Source: Blastomyces gilchristii SLH14081 (taxonomy: Eukaryota; Ascomycota; Eurotiomycetes; Onygenales; Ajellomycetaceae). From it: DNA of 64,000 nucleotides. A program made the translations under genes and the position numbers. Shown here one piece after another: positions 12,095 through 25,138 of the stretch. The stretch is from positions 1,411,956 through 1,475,955 of the forward strand of contig NW_003101666.1 in assembly GCF_000003855.2 (NCBI RefSeq). The letters run 5' to 3'. The notes below the pieces were generated by a model. That model had not been told where the DNA came from, ran no database searches, and worked only from the letters and a program-made list of their open reading frames with translations. Positions within the stretch are counted from its first letter, which is position 1; every line of letters starts with the position of its first letter.

Positions 12095-15000
12095 TTAAGA
12101 AGAGAACAGATCAGTGATAGCACAGTGAAGCAAGCTTATGTAAAATACATTATGAATTTCTGATAATATGTCAAGACAGTAGTTGTAACTATCTAGAACT
12201 TCTATCACTTTATACTTAGCATGACAGTAATCTAGTGTATGAGATGAATGTGTGATTTGTATATTCTTAAGATTCAATCATATCAGATCTTCTATCTTAT
12301 ATTGTTCAGTGAGATCTTGATAAACATTGATTTAATTCTCTTGATCTTGTTTCACAGTTGTCATGAAGACCTCTGCTCAATCACAGACATCTCAGAGTTT
12401 TATTACTATATTATCAGCAATCTGAATTAAACTGCAGAGGTTCAGTATGAACTGTGTGATCTCTAGAAGATTCAACACCTTCATATAATATCTGTATGTA
12501 AGAAAGAACAGGCTTATATCTATTGAAATGATATCTTAATCATTGATAGTGACCTCTGTATGTAGAAGAAGATCATACTAATCATCTTATAAGTAGTTGT
12601 AGAACTTACAGAGATAATTCTTCACAGTCTGAATTATCTATTCTGACACATTATCAGTCTTGAGATGATAGACAGTTGATAGACAGCATGTAATCTTGAG
12701 AACTTGACAGATTCTTGTTCAGAGAGTACTTATAAATTGACAGCTCTGATCTGATACTATAGATTTCAGTAATCTATGCATCTGATAGAATAAGCTCTGT
12801 AGAAAAGCTTCAGTAACTTATTCAGTATTCATCTTATTACAAGATTTCAATATTATATCTTTGCTCAGTTAATTCACAATGATCAGAATGTTTCTACAAC
12901 TCTTACTCTCAAATAGATTAATAGTGAAGTCAATTGCTACATTTTATCAGATTCTATCAGAGATATTAAGTGATTTCAATAGATCTTTTCTATGATTCTT
13001 TCATGAGATAACAGAAGAACAGTGATTGCAGTTTCAGATAAAGCATCTGATACTGTTTAATATCTCAGATCAGTAGAACTCTCAGAAGACTATTCTATAC
13101 AGTTATTTATAATCTGAATGACTGATTATATATGAATCATGCATCTCTTGCATTATCTGAGTGTATAAGAGTTCAGAGTGAGAGACTCAGTGTTGTTCAC
13201 AGAATCATAGAGTGTTATTATCATCAATTGAATATTCTGAGATATCAGTTCTTATACATAGTTCTGAGAGAAATCAGAGTGCTTCTTGATGTACTGCTTC
13301 AGTAAGAGTCTGAAGAAGTTTATTCATCTGAGCTGCTGTATATCACAGTTCATTCAGTGTAGAGAAAGTGAAGATATCAATGACAGTTCTAACTGAAGAA
13401 GTATATATAGTGTCATGAACTGTTTTATCTTGATCAACTAGTATCTTCAGGTCTAAGAGCTGATACTCTTGATTTATTCAGTGAGTATCTGTTATATCAG
13501 ATAATATATCTTACTCTCATTATAAGAGAGTATCTGTTATCAAGTTCTGACTATCAGAACAGTAGTGTATTGTAAAATGAAAGCAGCTTAAGAACTCAGA
13601 TTATTATATCTGTTATTCAGTGAGTTTACAGATAGTTATGAAGTATTTGAGATTCTTATAATCTATGACTATCTTAAATTCAGAGATACTTTGAAGTTCA
13701 GAGTCTTATTCTTCTAAACAGTGTATAATCATGAGAAGTTTCTTATCATAGATCTCATAATTGCAATCAGTGAGACTCAGTTTCTTAGACATGAAGACAT
13801 ATGATTGTAGAACATCTTCATCATTATATTATAATATCACTTCTTCTATCACATAGTCAGAGAAATCAGCTTCAACAACTATCTCATAATCAGAATTAAA
13901 TGTTATCAGTAAAGAAGTATTAATGAACATCTTCTTCATCTGTGTAAATGCAGCTTCAGTATTCACTGATCATTGAAATACTAAGTCTTTCTTAGTAAGA
14001 TCTGTAAGTAATTTCATAATATCTGAGAAGTTTTGTATAAATTGCTGATAGAAGTTAGCAAATTCAATGAAGCTTCATACATCTTTCACAGTATACAGAG
14101 CTTCTCATTCAAGAATGACAGAGACTTTCTCAGAATTCATTTGAATTCTCTTGTCAGCTTCTATAATAAAACTCAGATACTTGATACTCTTGACTTTAAA
14201 ATCACACTTATTAATATCTATCAGTAGTTCTGCTTCTCATAGCTGTTATAATATCTTTCACACATACTCTTGATATTCTTTTCTGAATTCATTGATAAAG
14301 ATGAGAATGTCATCTAGATAAGCAGATGTAAACTTATCAAGAAAATCTCAGAGTGCTCAGTTGATATACTTCTGAAATATACTGAGAGTGTTAGCTAGTT
14401 TAAAGAGTGTGACTATTTATTCAAAGAGATTATAATATGTTCAGAATACTGTAAGTCATTTATCTCCTTCAGTGATATGAATCTTATGAAACATGATGAT
14501 GATATCTAGTTTTATAAATCATTAAGCTCACTCAATCTGTGCTAGGATTTCATTGATAAGAGATAAGAAGTATCAATCTTTCTTTATCAATCTATTCAGA
14601 TCTCAGTAGTTCATACAGAATCAGAGTTCTTTATCTGATTTCTTTGCAAAGAGAATAGAGGCTGCAGTGAAAGAGTTATTAATATGTATGAATTCTTTAT
14701 TTAACAGATTATTAAGTGTCTTTCAAAGAAGAAGAAGTTCATCTCAGAACATGTTATAAAGAGAGTCTTATAACAGTTCAGAATTCTTATCATTCTTTTT
14801 CTCTAACTTAATACTGTGATTCACTTCAGAATCTTGTAAGAGAGATATGTTTATAATATTGTCTTATTAAAAGATATCTAGATATTCATGATATTATTGA
14901 GAGAGTTTCATATAAGAATCTGTTATTATAATATGAAATAATTTTTCTAGAGTCTTTTTGATATCAGTCAGACTGATGAAATAGATTGATATATAATTCT

Positions 15001-15463
15001 GCTATCAGTGATTCTTTCAGCAACTTCTTTTTCTGAGTATTTCATAGATATTGACAGAGATCTGTGTCAGATCAATAGTCTTGTGAATGTCATCTTCATG
15101 AATTCTATCATTGTTAGAGAATATCAAGCTTCTATTTCAAGTATTTAATAAGATATCTTATTCAGATAGTCAGGCAAGTTCTAACATAAGATTATAATCA
15201 AGATTATCAACTTCATATATATAGACATCTTCACATTGATGTTCTCTCATATCTATAGTCAGCTTCATCATGTAACAGGTATAAATGTCTTTTGAATCAT
15301 CAAATCCTGCAAGGAGTTGAGATTTTAATAAAGAAATACACTGAAGATTATAACATCTTATGACTGAAGATTTTATCATTGCATAGTGACATAGACTGCT
15401 GTCTATTATGACTTTCATATTATATATATTATCAATTACAGTAGATACAAGAATCATATTCAT
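12095..15463 (-). pseudogene. Gypsy pol relic (protease, RT, RNase H, integrase)
   Basis: The protease-like segment 15,170-15,463 has VIIDSS where active gypsy proteases have a DSG/DTG core. The RT box YLDD is at 14,309-14,320. Integrase core words such as VSDQSCQF and TDNVSE are readable at about 12,600-12,800. The extreme C-terminus (12,095-12,277) matches the usual HTLDY...VLD...NVF.ISLLH pattern downstream of the integrase core. No long frame is intact. Confidence 0.8.
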
Positions 15464-15834
15464 TAATATCTTCTCTTTAAATTATTATCATTCAATCTCT
15501 TCAAGCTTCTGTTTATAAATTTGAATAGAAGCTAATCTTTTCTCTGTTTCATCAGAGCATTTTCATAGTTATCTTCTGAATCTTTCTCTAATGTAATATG
15601 ATTGATATGAACAGACACTGATTCATTCTTTGAATAAGAAGACACTGATCTTTCTCTTAAGTATGAAGATACATAGATTGATCAGCAGTTGAAGGCAATG
15701 TGTTCTGATCAGTTACAGTTAATACACACTTTACATTGATGTCAATCAGTGACTTCTTCAGAAGTGATTTCAGAAACTCAGAAGCCTGTTCAGATGACAG
15801 AGACTCTTGCTTATATATAGATATTTAAGTCTAC

Positions 15835-16600
15835 TCAATTCATGGCATCTGTATCATTGTTATTTCTCAGTACAGGTGTATAAGTTACTGAGATGTAATA
15901 TCTTCTGTTACTATTCTGTATATTCTTAAGCTTAGTAAGACAGTCATTCATTGTCTGAAGCTGTGTACAGAAGTCTTTATAAGTCTGGTCTTTATCTATA
16001 CTTATAAGAACTTGTAAGAGTTTGAAAGTTAATGTCTTCTTAAGCATGCTAATCTTCATTTGATTCTCTCAAGATTGATTATCTACTTCTAGAATCTTGA
16101 TGTTGAAGTCAGAGATAAATGTTATAAAAGAAATATTTCTCTGTTAAATACTCTGTAGTCAATCTAATACTTTCTATTACATAACAGTATCTTGAAACAG
16201 AATATCAAGATATTTCATAATGTTATTAGGCATTTGTAACACTGATTCATATGCTTTCATTCATGAATAAAACTTCTGTTTCACACAATCTTTTAATCAT
16301 TCATTGATATATTAATCTTGATTAATTAATGAACTGATGACATCTTCATCTATACTCAGTTTTATGAGCATTTTCATTCTTCATGATAAGTAGAGAGTGA
16401 GATCAGAAGTATTGAAATATGCAGAAGCATCTAAGTATTCTTTCAGTGCTTTTATATTTGATTCTGTAGATGTTGAAATCATGTGAGTTAGTCATTGAAT
16501 CTCTTTGTATTGACATTGTTAAGTTGTATGTATATCAGCTATTTATTATTATTGTAGTTTTAACATTGCTTAAAGTCACTGTGATACTGTGTCTATGCTC
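15835..16600 (-). pseudogene. Gypsy gag relic
   Basis: Degenerate coding remains upstream of the protease. The longest open piece is 74 codons (15,835-16,059), a helical, Lys/Thr-rich stretch. A partial zinc-knuckle-like Cys/His cluster appears around 15,700-15,760. It is assigned to gag mainly by position between the 5' LTR and the protease. Confidence 0.5.
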
Positions 16601-16942
16601 ATATTCAGAGATTCTCTTATATTATTATTAGACATAATTATATTATTTATCAGATGTGTGATATCTGTGAAATTTGAAGAAGTGTAATTATATGAATATC
16701 TCATACATCTGAGTGTCAGAACTCTCAGGTCTTTCACTGATATTCTCTTTGTAGAATCTTATTACAGAGTCAGAGTGACTGATAAGTAGCTTCTATCTAA
16801 GAACTCAGTGTCTACTTAACTGTTTCTCTATTTCTTATACATCATTATATGTTCAGATATCTCTTGATAAATAATTGTTTCTGATGAGAAGATAATGTGT
16901 GAATAATTGTTTTCTAATAAGAAGATAATGAATGTTTTTATA

Positions 16943-17252
16943 GTGTAAGAGACCTACACTGAATAGATTGATATAATATTGATAGGTCTTATATAACAAA
17001 GATAAAAATGTTAGAGAAGGAAAGAAAGAGAAAGTGTGAGAATCAGTAATTGAGGTGGATATTTATATGTGTATGTAGTGGTGTATGTGGTGGAGCTTCA
17101 GGGCGGGAGAATATACGCGCGTTCATAGCAGCTGAGAATCGGCGATTGAGAATGGCTGAGAATCGGAGTGTACATGTTCAAGAATGAAGTGGTTGGAATC
17201 TGTGAAGTGTAATAGAATAGTCTATATAATTGATCAGGCGCAGCCCGTTACA
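16943..17252 (-). repeat. Gypsy 5' LTR
   Basis: 310 bp, TG...CA ends, the partner of 11,571-11,879. It retains more CG and GG than the other LTR. At some sites the pair shows CA in one and TG in the other, which indicates an ancestral CG hit on opposite strands. Confidence 0.92.
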
Positions 17253-19637
17253 CAGTCTTTCTTTACTTTATCTTTTCCTTTCAATTCCTTTCTATCTATC
17301 TATTTAATGTGTCTATCTTTAAGACTGTGTTCTCTTTTCCTTTGTTATGATATTGTTAAATGATTTCAAAGTATCAGAAGATGTTAAAACACTGCAATTT
17401 GTAAACAGTTTTTGTATTCTGAGCTGGAATTTTCTGATTTTACATATCTGAAATTGATGAATGTATAATAGTTAACTTTACAGATATAGGAAAAACTCTG
17501 AGAACTAAAAGTTCTCAGGTAGATGTCATAGTCTCTGACTGCATACATCTATAATTGAAGAATAATAATAATAATAATAACTTTATGAGCTCTATCTGCT
17601 TTTGCTTATAAAGAATCACTCATTGAAGCTTCATATTCTTCTTAAATACCTGATTATTGATTTTTACAGCTTTATTAGCATCTGCTTACTCTCTTGCAGT
17701 CTGCATCTTGATGAGAGAAAAGAATTGAGTAAGTGAGAGATTTGATAAATTAAGCAATCTCATATATTTACTCTGTTTGTGTCATTTTCTCTCATTATTT
17801 AGAGCAGTCTGAAGATTTCTATTCTCTATTAAGAGAATCTCTCTGTTCAGAGCAATATTCTTCTCAGCACAGAGAATTTTTTTAATATCAACTGAAAGTC
17901 AGCAGTGATATTGATTTGCCTGCTTTATCAGACCTTACAAAGCTTGTATAGATATAGATGTATACTGCTGAAGCAGTTCTGAGAGTGTAAGTGAACATGA
18001 TTAAATCTTTTTGAGAATATGAGTAGAATCTATAGAATGTATGTCAGTGATAGACTGACTGTGTAACCGTGTCTGAGATCAGAATCAAACTTTACAGTTA
18101 TTATATTATCTAAAAGTATTACTTCTGATCATGATTTGTGTTCATTATATTGATTTTAAATCATGTTATTTCAAATATTAAAGATCTCAGACTCACTTTT
18201 CAAATAAAAATCTAGTTCTGAATAAAGAATATATTTGAATTCTTAGTCACATTTTCATTCTGATCTCATTATTGAGAATAGTATTAAATGAGATTATGAA
18301 ATCACTTCTCACTTACATAATATCATAACATAGTACTCATTTGTTGAAAATTCAACAGAGAGTGTTACTAAATATTATTACTTTTCTGAATATAGATTAT
18401 AATTTATATGATTTTAATTATAAAAAAAATATAAAATACAAAAAAAAAACAAAAAATTAAAAATAAAACAAAAACAAGAAAAAATCAGAATGAAAAAAAA
18501 AAAAAAGAGAAAGAAAAAAAAAACAAAAATAAAAAAAATCAAGATTACAGAGTTACAGTATTCTTAAAATACTCATTTCTCAGAGTCTTTACAATATTCA
18601 TCATCAATCATGTATCTCTTACAGTGAGAATAATACAGCTGTGATGAGTTATTATCTTAATATTATCTAATAAATAATTAGTATATATCTGTATAAATGT
18701 GAATATTTAGAAAATATACACTTAAAAAGTGTGATCAGGGTGAACTCTGCTATCACTTGAATAATATGAAGAACAGAATATTGAAATCAATGATTTCTCT
18801 CATTGATTTCACAGATAAGATGTGTGAAGATGATCTTGAGAAATATAAGATTCTCTAACTTCTGATAAAAACAGATCTTATAAAGAGACTCTATTTTCAT
18901 GATATTAGAGACTGAGTGTTACTAAAAAGTGTTACTTTCATACAATGTATATAGACTTACTGTGATAATTTACTCTCTGTGCATGTGACTGAGAGTTGCA
19001 GCTTTCTTACATCACACAGCTCTTTCTGAGATGCTGACACTGATTTACAATTCATACAGTCTCTCAGTTCAGCACATACTGTGTGTATACAGCTCTGTGT
19101 GCTGAGACTGTGTTAATTATTATGATCTGATGTGATACTTGCTTTTCACAGGCCATGTTTTATTTGAGAGAGGAAAAGAGAAGATGTGACTGTGATTTTA
19201 TTGAGAGAGAATAAATAATTAATAATATTAAATATAATTTAATTCTTCTGTATTTAAAATTTGATTAGTCTATACTCTTCAATTTGAGGGTTTCTAAGAG
19301 TGTTTTAATAGTTTTTATACCAGTTTGAACTTAGTGATGAGTTGAAGAAGAAGAGAAAAGAGAGAAGAAAGAAATGAGAATAACTTATCTTTATAATATA
19401 AAAACAGAGAATTGCTGTAATTATTCTTTCTAGTAATAAAGATCTGTTTTCTGCATGTATTTCTAATATAGATTATATAATAACTGTATATAAAGAATAT
19501 CAACACTGTATGTATTGAATGAAGATAATGTTACTATATAACACTGTAGCTGTTTCTGTATATTTCTAAAAGCTGTTAATATTTTCTTTGTCTCTTTATA
19601 TTTAATAAGTCAGTAATATATTTCAATGCACTCTCTC

Positions 19638-19740
19638 TTTCATCATCATCATTATTATCATTATCATTATTATCATCATCATTATTATCATTATCACTAT
19701 TACTATTATTATTACTATTATTATTATTATCATCATCATC

Positions 19741-19772
<32 letters not shown>
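19638..19772 (+). repeat. Trinucleotide-rich microsatellite (CAT/TTA)n
   Basis: About 135 bp of imperfect CAT, TTA and CTA triplets inside hAT copy A. The equivalent position in copy B (about 58,040-58,110) has a shorter ATG/ATA version, so the array expanded or contracted after the copies separated. Confidence 0.85.
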
Positions 19773-19774
<2 letters not shown>

Positions 19775-20371
19775 TATTTCTGACTATCTCTTCTGCCTTC
19801 ACTTCTCTTTAATACTCACTGAAATCAATTATGTTATCTCTCTTGAAATATTCTGCAGTTCTGTGAATCATCAAGACACATGAGCACTGTCACAGATTGA
19901 AGAGAGAGAAGAAGAAGATGTTCAAGTGAGAGAAGACAGATTGTAAGACATATTATAATATCTTGAAGAGACTCTGTAAGAGAGTAGAATAATAATGATT
20001 TTAAGTAACACTTCTGATAGATTTAGACTGAACTAAGTATAGAAATAATGCAGATGACATCACCTGTGAGAGATTGAAGAAGAAGACAGTGAAGAGTCTT
20101 ATATAGTAGTAATGAGATCAGAAGAAGTTCTGAGAATGATTTGAGTCTAAAATGAAGAGAGAGAGAGAGAAGAAGAGTATTACTGTAAATAAGTAATAGT
20201 AGAAGAAGATTAAGAGAGTGTTGAAGTAGAAGATAAAGAAGTTAAAACTGATAAGTTTTTTATTTATTAAGAGATAATAATTTTTGATAACACTTCTATT
20301 CTCTAATTGATTAGTAGGAGCTGATAGAGAAGAAGAGAATTAAGATCTTATTCAGGTCTTGAATACACTTC

Positions 20372-20599
20372 ATGATTCAGAATATTAAGAAGACAGCTCT
20401 GCTCTCTGAGCATGTCAATCTGCTTACTGCTGAGATGAAACCTGAGACAGCAGATCAGAAAATGCAGGATTTTGAGATGCAGATTGACCTGGCTGAGAAG
20501 AAGCAGCAGAAACCCTTCTCTGAGAAGGCAGTGAAGAGAGATTTTAAGATGATTATCATCTCAGATGAGAAGAAGAAGAAGAAGAAGAATAAGAAGTAA
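20372..20599 (+). CDS. Lys-rich accessory ORF carried by the hAT element (copy A)
   Basis: 75 codons encoding an acidic-to-basic helical protein (LLSEHVNLL…FEMQIDLAEKKQQK…KRDF…) ending in a lysine tail. The same frame is open in the inverted copy (57,213-57,467). In both it stays readable while surrounding hAT sequence is full of stops. In copy B the reading continues upstream (QKLTEKKRIEVLFRS), so this is probably the C-terminal part of a longer protein. I recognise no family. It could be the end of a second hAT gene or of captured host sequence. Probably non-functional now. Confidence 0.4.
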   Translation: MIQNIKKTALLSEHVNLLTAEMKPETADQKMQDFEMQIDLAEKKQQKPFSEKAVKRDFKMIIISDEKKKKKKNKK

Positions 20600-21959
20600 A
20601 TTATGAAAAATAATAAGAAGAATGAGAAAGAGAAGAAGTAGAAAAAGTTTTTTTCTTTTTATATTAGTTAGTTCTAAGTTCATAATTATTAATAATTAAA
20701 ATTGATTTTGAGTTTTCAAAAATTATTGTACAAGTTGTAATCAAGTCAGAAATAATATATATATATATATATATATTTAACTATCATGATTTACAAATCA
20801 CTATAATGTATAAGTATCAACATTTTTTCAACATTGATATTTATAATATTAATATATTTTTAATAATATTATCTGATAATGTAATTTGATAACACTCTCT
20901 TTCACAATATTAATATATTTCAAGAAATATGATAGAGATTAATTAAGATTGTTTATTTACTTTTATACATTAATGATATTCAATCTGAGTTAGTACTAAA
21001 ATTATAACTAAGTTAAGAAACAAGATTATTTTCTCTTATATTAATTCTTCTTACACATATCAGTGATCAGTTATTAAAAATAAATTATTATCTTTCTTAA
21101 ATTATTATTATGTCTTCTGAATTCACTTCTTTCACTTCTTTTAATTCTATTGAAGATTCATAAACTCTTCAAGAAATTACTGTGAATTACAAAGTCTATA
21201 TTATTTACAATTCAACACAGAATACTCTCTTTTAATTATAATAAATAATCACTTCATTCTTCACATCTGATTCCAGGTCACAAAATTTATGAAAAACTCA
21301 ATACAAATATTGAGATGAACTATGAAATAATTATTAATAGATTGTATTATAGATTACTGAAGAGTCATCTCTCTGCTACAATTACTACAACTTTATTCAG
21401 AAACATTCATTATAAACTAGTTATAGCTCTGAAGAAATTTCCTGATATCTGAAGTCATTAAAATGCAGATAATAAAAGAAAAATAATCAGAAAATTACTA
21501 CTGAGCTGATAAGTTACTCTATCAGATAATGATTTTTAGTAACACTAACTTTCTAATTTAAAGAAAATCATGTGAAAATAATTATATATCAGTACTCTGA
21601 TTTCATAACTCTCATCTAATAACTTCTATGAATAATTACTTTGTATGTGTATATCTCTGAATCTTTCTCTTTAATCAATTGAAAACTCTGAATTTCAAAC
21701 ACTTCTTCAAATACTTAATTTAAATCTTTATATTTCACATTGATTCTGTCTTCAGTTCAATCTTGAGACACACTATAAAGTTAATATACAATATCTAGAA
21801 TCAGAATTGAAGAATTATTGAAGAGTATCTCTCACAGTAAATGCATGAACTAGTATAAATAATCTTACATTTATAAGAGTTATATATTATTACATTGATG
21901 AGAACTGAACTTATTAAGAGACATTAATTGAATTTAAATCATTGATCAGTAGTCATACT

Positions 21960-22290
21960 GAGAATTATATAACAGAGATATTAATAACTGTGATTAAAAA
22001 TAACTATTGAAATATTAGTCTCAGTCTTCTTATAATTATAACTGATAATACTGTGAATAACTATACTATAATGAAGAGCTTGAAGTAAAAATTGACTTTG
22101 TATTTCTGAAATGATAAACAAGGTCATATTCTCTGCATTACTTATGTGATTCAATTTATAATACAAACACTGATAAAGAATCTTAACATTGAGATGAAGA
22201 ATAATGAGATGACTGATTCTTAAGATGAGAATGAGATGAAAGTGATTACTCAAGTAACTTTTACATTCACTTTATAAAAGATAATATTTT
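21960..22290 (+). pseudogene. hAT transposase relic (copy A)
   Basis: The plus-strand frame includes words of the fungal hAT transposase core: ITTDN-like, NNYTM and QGHILCI.YVIQ. These correspond to the conserved TTDNASNND and CxAHVIQL blocks. Stops and substitutions are frequent. The antisense frame (90 codons) is a shadow of this gene. Confidence 0.7.
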
Positions 22291-23852
22291 TTAATAATAC
22301 TTTTTAATATTGTTTTTTAATAATGCTTTTTAATAATACTACTGTTAATTTTGAATAGATTGACTAATAATTTAAATATCACAGATTTGAAATACTGTTA
22401 ATGTGATTTATACCTTCTCTAAACAATAATAACAATTTCATGATATTTAATAAATAAATAAATCAGTCACATCACTGAATATGATACAGAATGTTAAAAT
22501 ATAGTAAAGTTCAATATATAAAATGACTATTCAGACTCTTTAATTGTGTCAGATAATTAATCATTGAGTGCAATACTCTGATCAGAAAAAGATTCAGATA
22601 TTGAAACTTTCTAATATGAAGTGAACTCAGTTGAAATATGTGATTAATTTACTGTTTCAGTTTTATAAGATAATGAAGACAGTTTCAATTACTTATACAT
22701 TAATACTGCAGTTAGTCTGATGAATATATAATAGTTTATTTACTCATCTTAAGAAGTAGTTGAATCACTTAAAAAGAAATTCAGTCTGAGATAATGCTAT
22801 AGCACAGACTATTATTACTATAAGAAATAAACTGATATATTACTACAGCAAAACTGAACAATCTTCTGCAGAGTACTATACTATAGCAGCTCTACTAGAT
22901 TTCTTCTGTTAAGTTAATATCTACACTTCTCAAGATTGAATAGAGAAGAAATGAGACTCATATATTAAATTAGTCTGAGACTACTATAATATTAACTATC
23001 AGAGATTTGAATGAGCAGATATTTAAGATATGAAGACAGTGAAATACAATTCTCTAGTAAGTAATAATCTTTGATAACATTTCATATTATATAGAACTAT
23101 AATACTAACTTTGAAACAGAACTTATATACATTGATTATAACTGAAAATCAGGCAAAACTACATGCTTATAAAACTGAATTTAACTGCTATCTTCAAGAT
23201 AATCTGATGAATTTACACACTAAATCAATACTAGAGTTATGAAAAATTGTTGAGAGTATATATTCAACTGTTGAACTAATGATATATGATATTCTGACAA
23301 TTTCATTAACAGAGATGAGAATGAAGTGAAAGTTCAACTCAAGTTAAGATATTTATTACTATTACTGAGAACAATTACAAGAAGAAACAATTAAGAAACT
23401 TATGATTATAAAATATGAAATTATCAGATAGTTTAATATCTCTGATCACAGTATATCAGAGAAGTATAGTTTTCATGAGAAAGTGAAGAATAAACTTGTA
23501 TAAGAATGTATTTAGTTGTTTCATAAGTGTTATTAATAATCATTATCAAATTCTGATTATATAAGCAATTACTGAATGAACTGAATGAGACTGATTTTAA
23601 TCTTCAGTCTCAGTCTTATTCTGATTTTGAAAGAATGATTATCTTTCACAGTTTATTCTGAGAAATTACTCTCATTTCACTGTTCTTGAATTAAATCTGA
23701 TCATTTTTCATGTCATTTCTCTCAGAAATGATTCATTTTCAGATTTTTTTAAGGCTTGATTCTGGTGAGACTCACATCAAGAAATGTATGAGATCAGATT
23801 AAATGAGATCAAATGTGAAATTCATGATCCCGCCGGCCAGTCTAGTCAGTGA

Positions 23853-25035
23853 TTATAAAGACAGATTTGATATTTTCTGCAGTTGTAGAGGTTTCTCATA
23901 CAGCATGAAATAATTATCAAAAATCTCACTTTGTGATCTGAATAAAGTCATAGTTAGAACATGTATAGAAATCTAGTTGATCTGAATATGTCTTTATAAG
24001 TGAGTCAAATATTTCAACATCTAGTGGCTGTAAACAGTGTGTAGAGTGAGAAGAAAGAATAGTGAGTAAAATTTGATTTCAATCTGTGTAATCAATGAAT
24101 GCTATATTTATATAAGATGAATAATTATCTAATATAAGCAGATGATAATAATTTCTTGCTTTTTACTTTGTATAAGAATTAAACACCTGTTTCAGTCAGA
24201 TTAATTCATATTCATTATTACTTTATTCATTTTCTGAAGTAGTAAAGTATATCTGATTCTTTTTAAAATCAAAATCTTTAAGTCATATATCTTACATATC
24301 TCTTGATTCTCTGTGATAAATGAGTGCAGATGAAATTGTAGTTTCATCTATATAAGTATTAGTAAGTAGAGAAATGAATTCTCTACTGTCATTCTGCACT
24401 GCTTTAATTATATACTTCTGTTTAAGAGCTTCTATAGAAATGATTTGCTTAAGAGTATAAAGAAGATCAAGAAGAAAGTCTTTTTCATTGAAATTATAGA
24501 TATTCTGAGATAGAATATTATACTGCTTGATCTTCTTCTGCAACTATTCAATAAAAGTTAGTAAAAAGCTCATGAAATTGTATATGAAAAGAAACAAAAA
24601 AACTGTAATTATAAGAATAAAGAATTATTCAAAATAGTAGCTATTATCTATCTGTTTTCTCTTTTGATTCAGAGTATAAAGATAGATGCTCTTAATCTTT
24701 GTTTTATATTACTTACAAAAGTAAGACACTCAGTTGATTTCTACTTATATCTTAATAATCTCAAATACAAAATTGCGCAGTATTTGAGATATCACAGAAA
24801 ATCTGTGATTGAATAACTAATTAATATGAAATAGAAGATGTTGTTCTTCAGTATTTATGAGATTCTGATAGTAAGTTGATGTTATCTCTGTTCTGAAGAT
24901 CTGTTGATCTTTGAACTGCTGTATCAAGATAATATGATTGATTCTGAATTCCTTTGCAACTGCAGCATATTTAGGAATCAATTGTTGATTCAATTGAGTG
25001 ATTGCTTGCTCTATAATCGCTTCATTGAGTGGCAT
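23853..25035 (-). pseudogene. Pogo-type transposase (psq/CENP-B HTH plus DDE), N-terminal two thirds
   Basis: 24,817-25,035 is a helix-turn-helix region with the pogo pattern AAVAKEFRINHIILIQQF. 24,292-24,543 carries the first catalytic block (NIYNFNEKDFLLD…DSREFISLL), where active relatives have NIYNFDEKGF. Further down, LLDNHSS and LQPLDVEIF mark the second DDE block at about 23,990-24,150. Multiple stops are present. The C-terminal remainder is separated by 5.8 kb of hAT DNA. Confidence 0.82.
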
Positions 25036-25137
25036 GATGGGTGGTTGAAGTTGAAGAGTTGCAGAGATTCATGGAAAAAATAGCAGTTTGTTGAGTGGAT
25101 GAGTTCGTTGGGTGGTGAGTCCCGTTCCCGTCCCCAT

Positions 25138-25138
<1 letters not shown>

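Larger units (their letters stand above)
11571..17252 (-). mobile_element. Nested Ty3/gypsy LTR retrotransposon, complete ends, degenerate inside
   Basis: Paired LTRs (309 and 310 bp) bound about 5.06 kb. The ends are TG...CA, and the 5-bp target duplication CAGTC (11,566-11,570 and 17,253-17,257) matches the uninterrupted LINE copy. On the minus strand the order is gag (about 16.6-15.8 kb), protease (15.2-15.5), RT (YLDDILIF box at 14,302-14,320), RNase H, integrase (about 12.5-13.3) and a C-terminal integrase segment at 12,095-12,277. Gag-PR-RT-RH-IN is the gypsy order. All frames carry many stops. Confidence 0.92.
11157..17580 (+). mobile_element. Tad1-like LINE copy 2, 5'-truncated, split by a gypsy element
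   Basis: 11,157-11,570 matches the RNase H end and 3' UTR of copy 1 in opposite orientation. The match resumes at 17,253 and ends in a (TAA)n tail at about 17,562-17,582. Differences between the copies are almost all C/T or G/A, including CpA/TpA and GG/GA. Truncation at the 5' end is typical of target-primed reverse transcription. The interruption (11,571-17,252) is the gypsy element. Confidence 0.9.
18051..23844 (+). mobile_element. hAT-superfamily DNA transposon, copy A
   Basis: 5,794 bp. The ends are inverted: TAGACTG at 18,051 and CAGTCTA ending at 23,844. They are flanked by an 8-bp duplication GTCAGTGA (18,043-18,050 and 23,845-23,852). The inner ends are GC-rich (CCGCCGGCC at about 23,829-23,837). 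A plus-strand reading at about 21,978-22,250 matches hAT transposase signatures. A second copy lies inverted at 53,984-59,761. The 8-bp duplication, the TIR type and the transposase words together support hAT. Confidence 0.88.
17590..25090 (-). mobile_element. Pogo/Tan1-type Tc1-mariner DNA transposon A, split by hAT copy A
   Basis: The minus strand encodes a pogo-superfamily transposase, interrupted by the hAT at 18,051-23,844. The N-terminus starts at 25,035. The last part of the protein lies at 17,590-18,050. With one copy of the 8-bp target duplication removed, the frame runs straight across the junction (…FIITD | IHSIDSTHIL…). The left end meets the tail of LINE copy 2. I could not define TIRs. 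Confidence 0.8.

Noticed and set aside
19626..19883. 85-aa His/Tyr-rich frame
   Set aside because: Translation of the CAT/TTA microsatellite.
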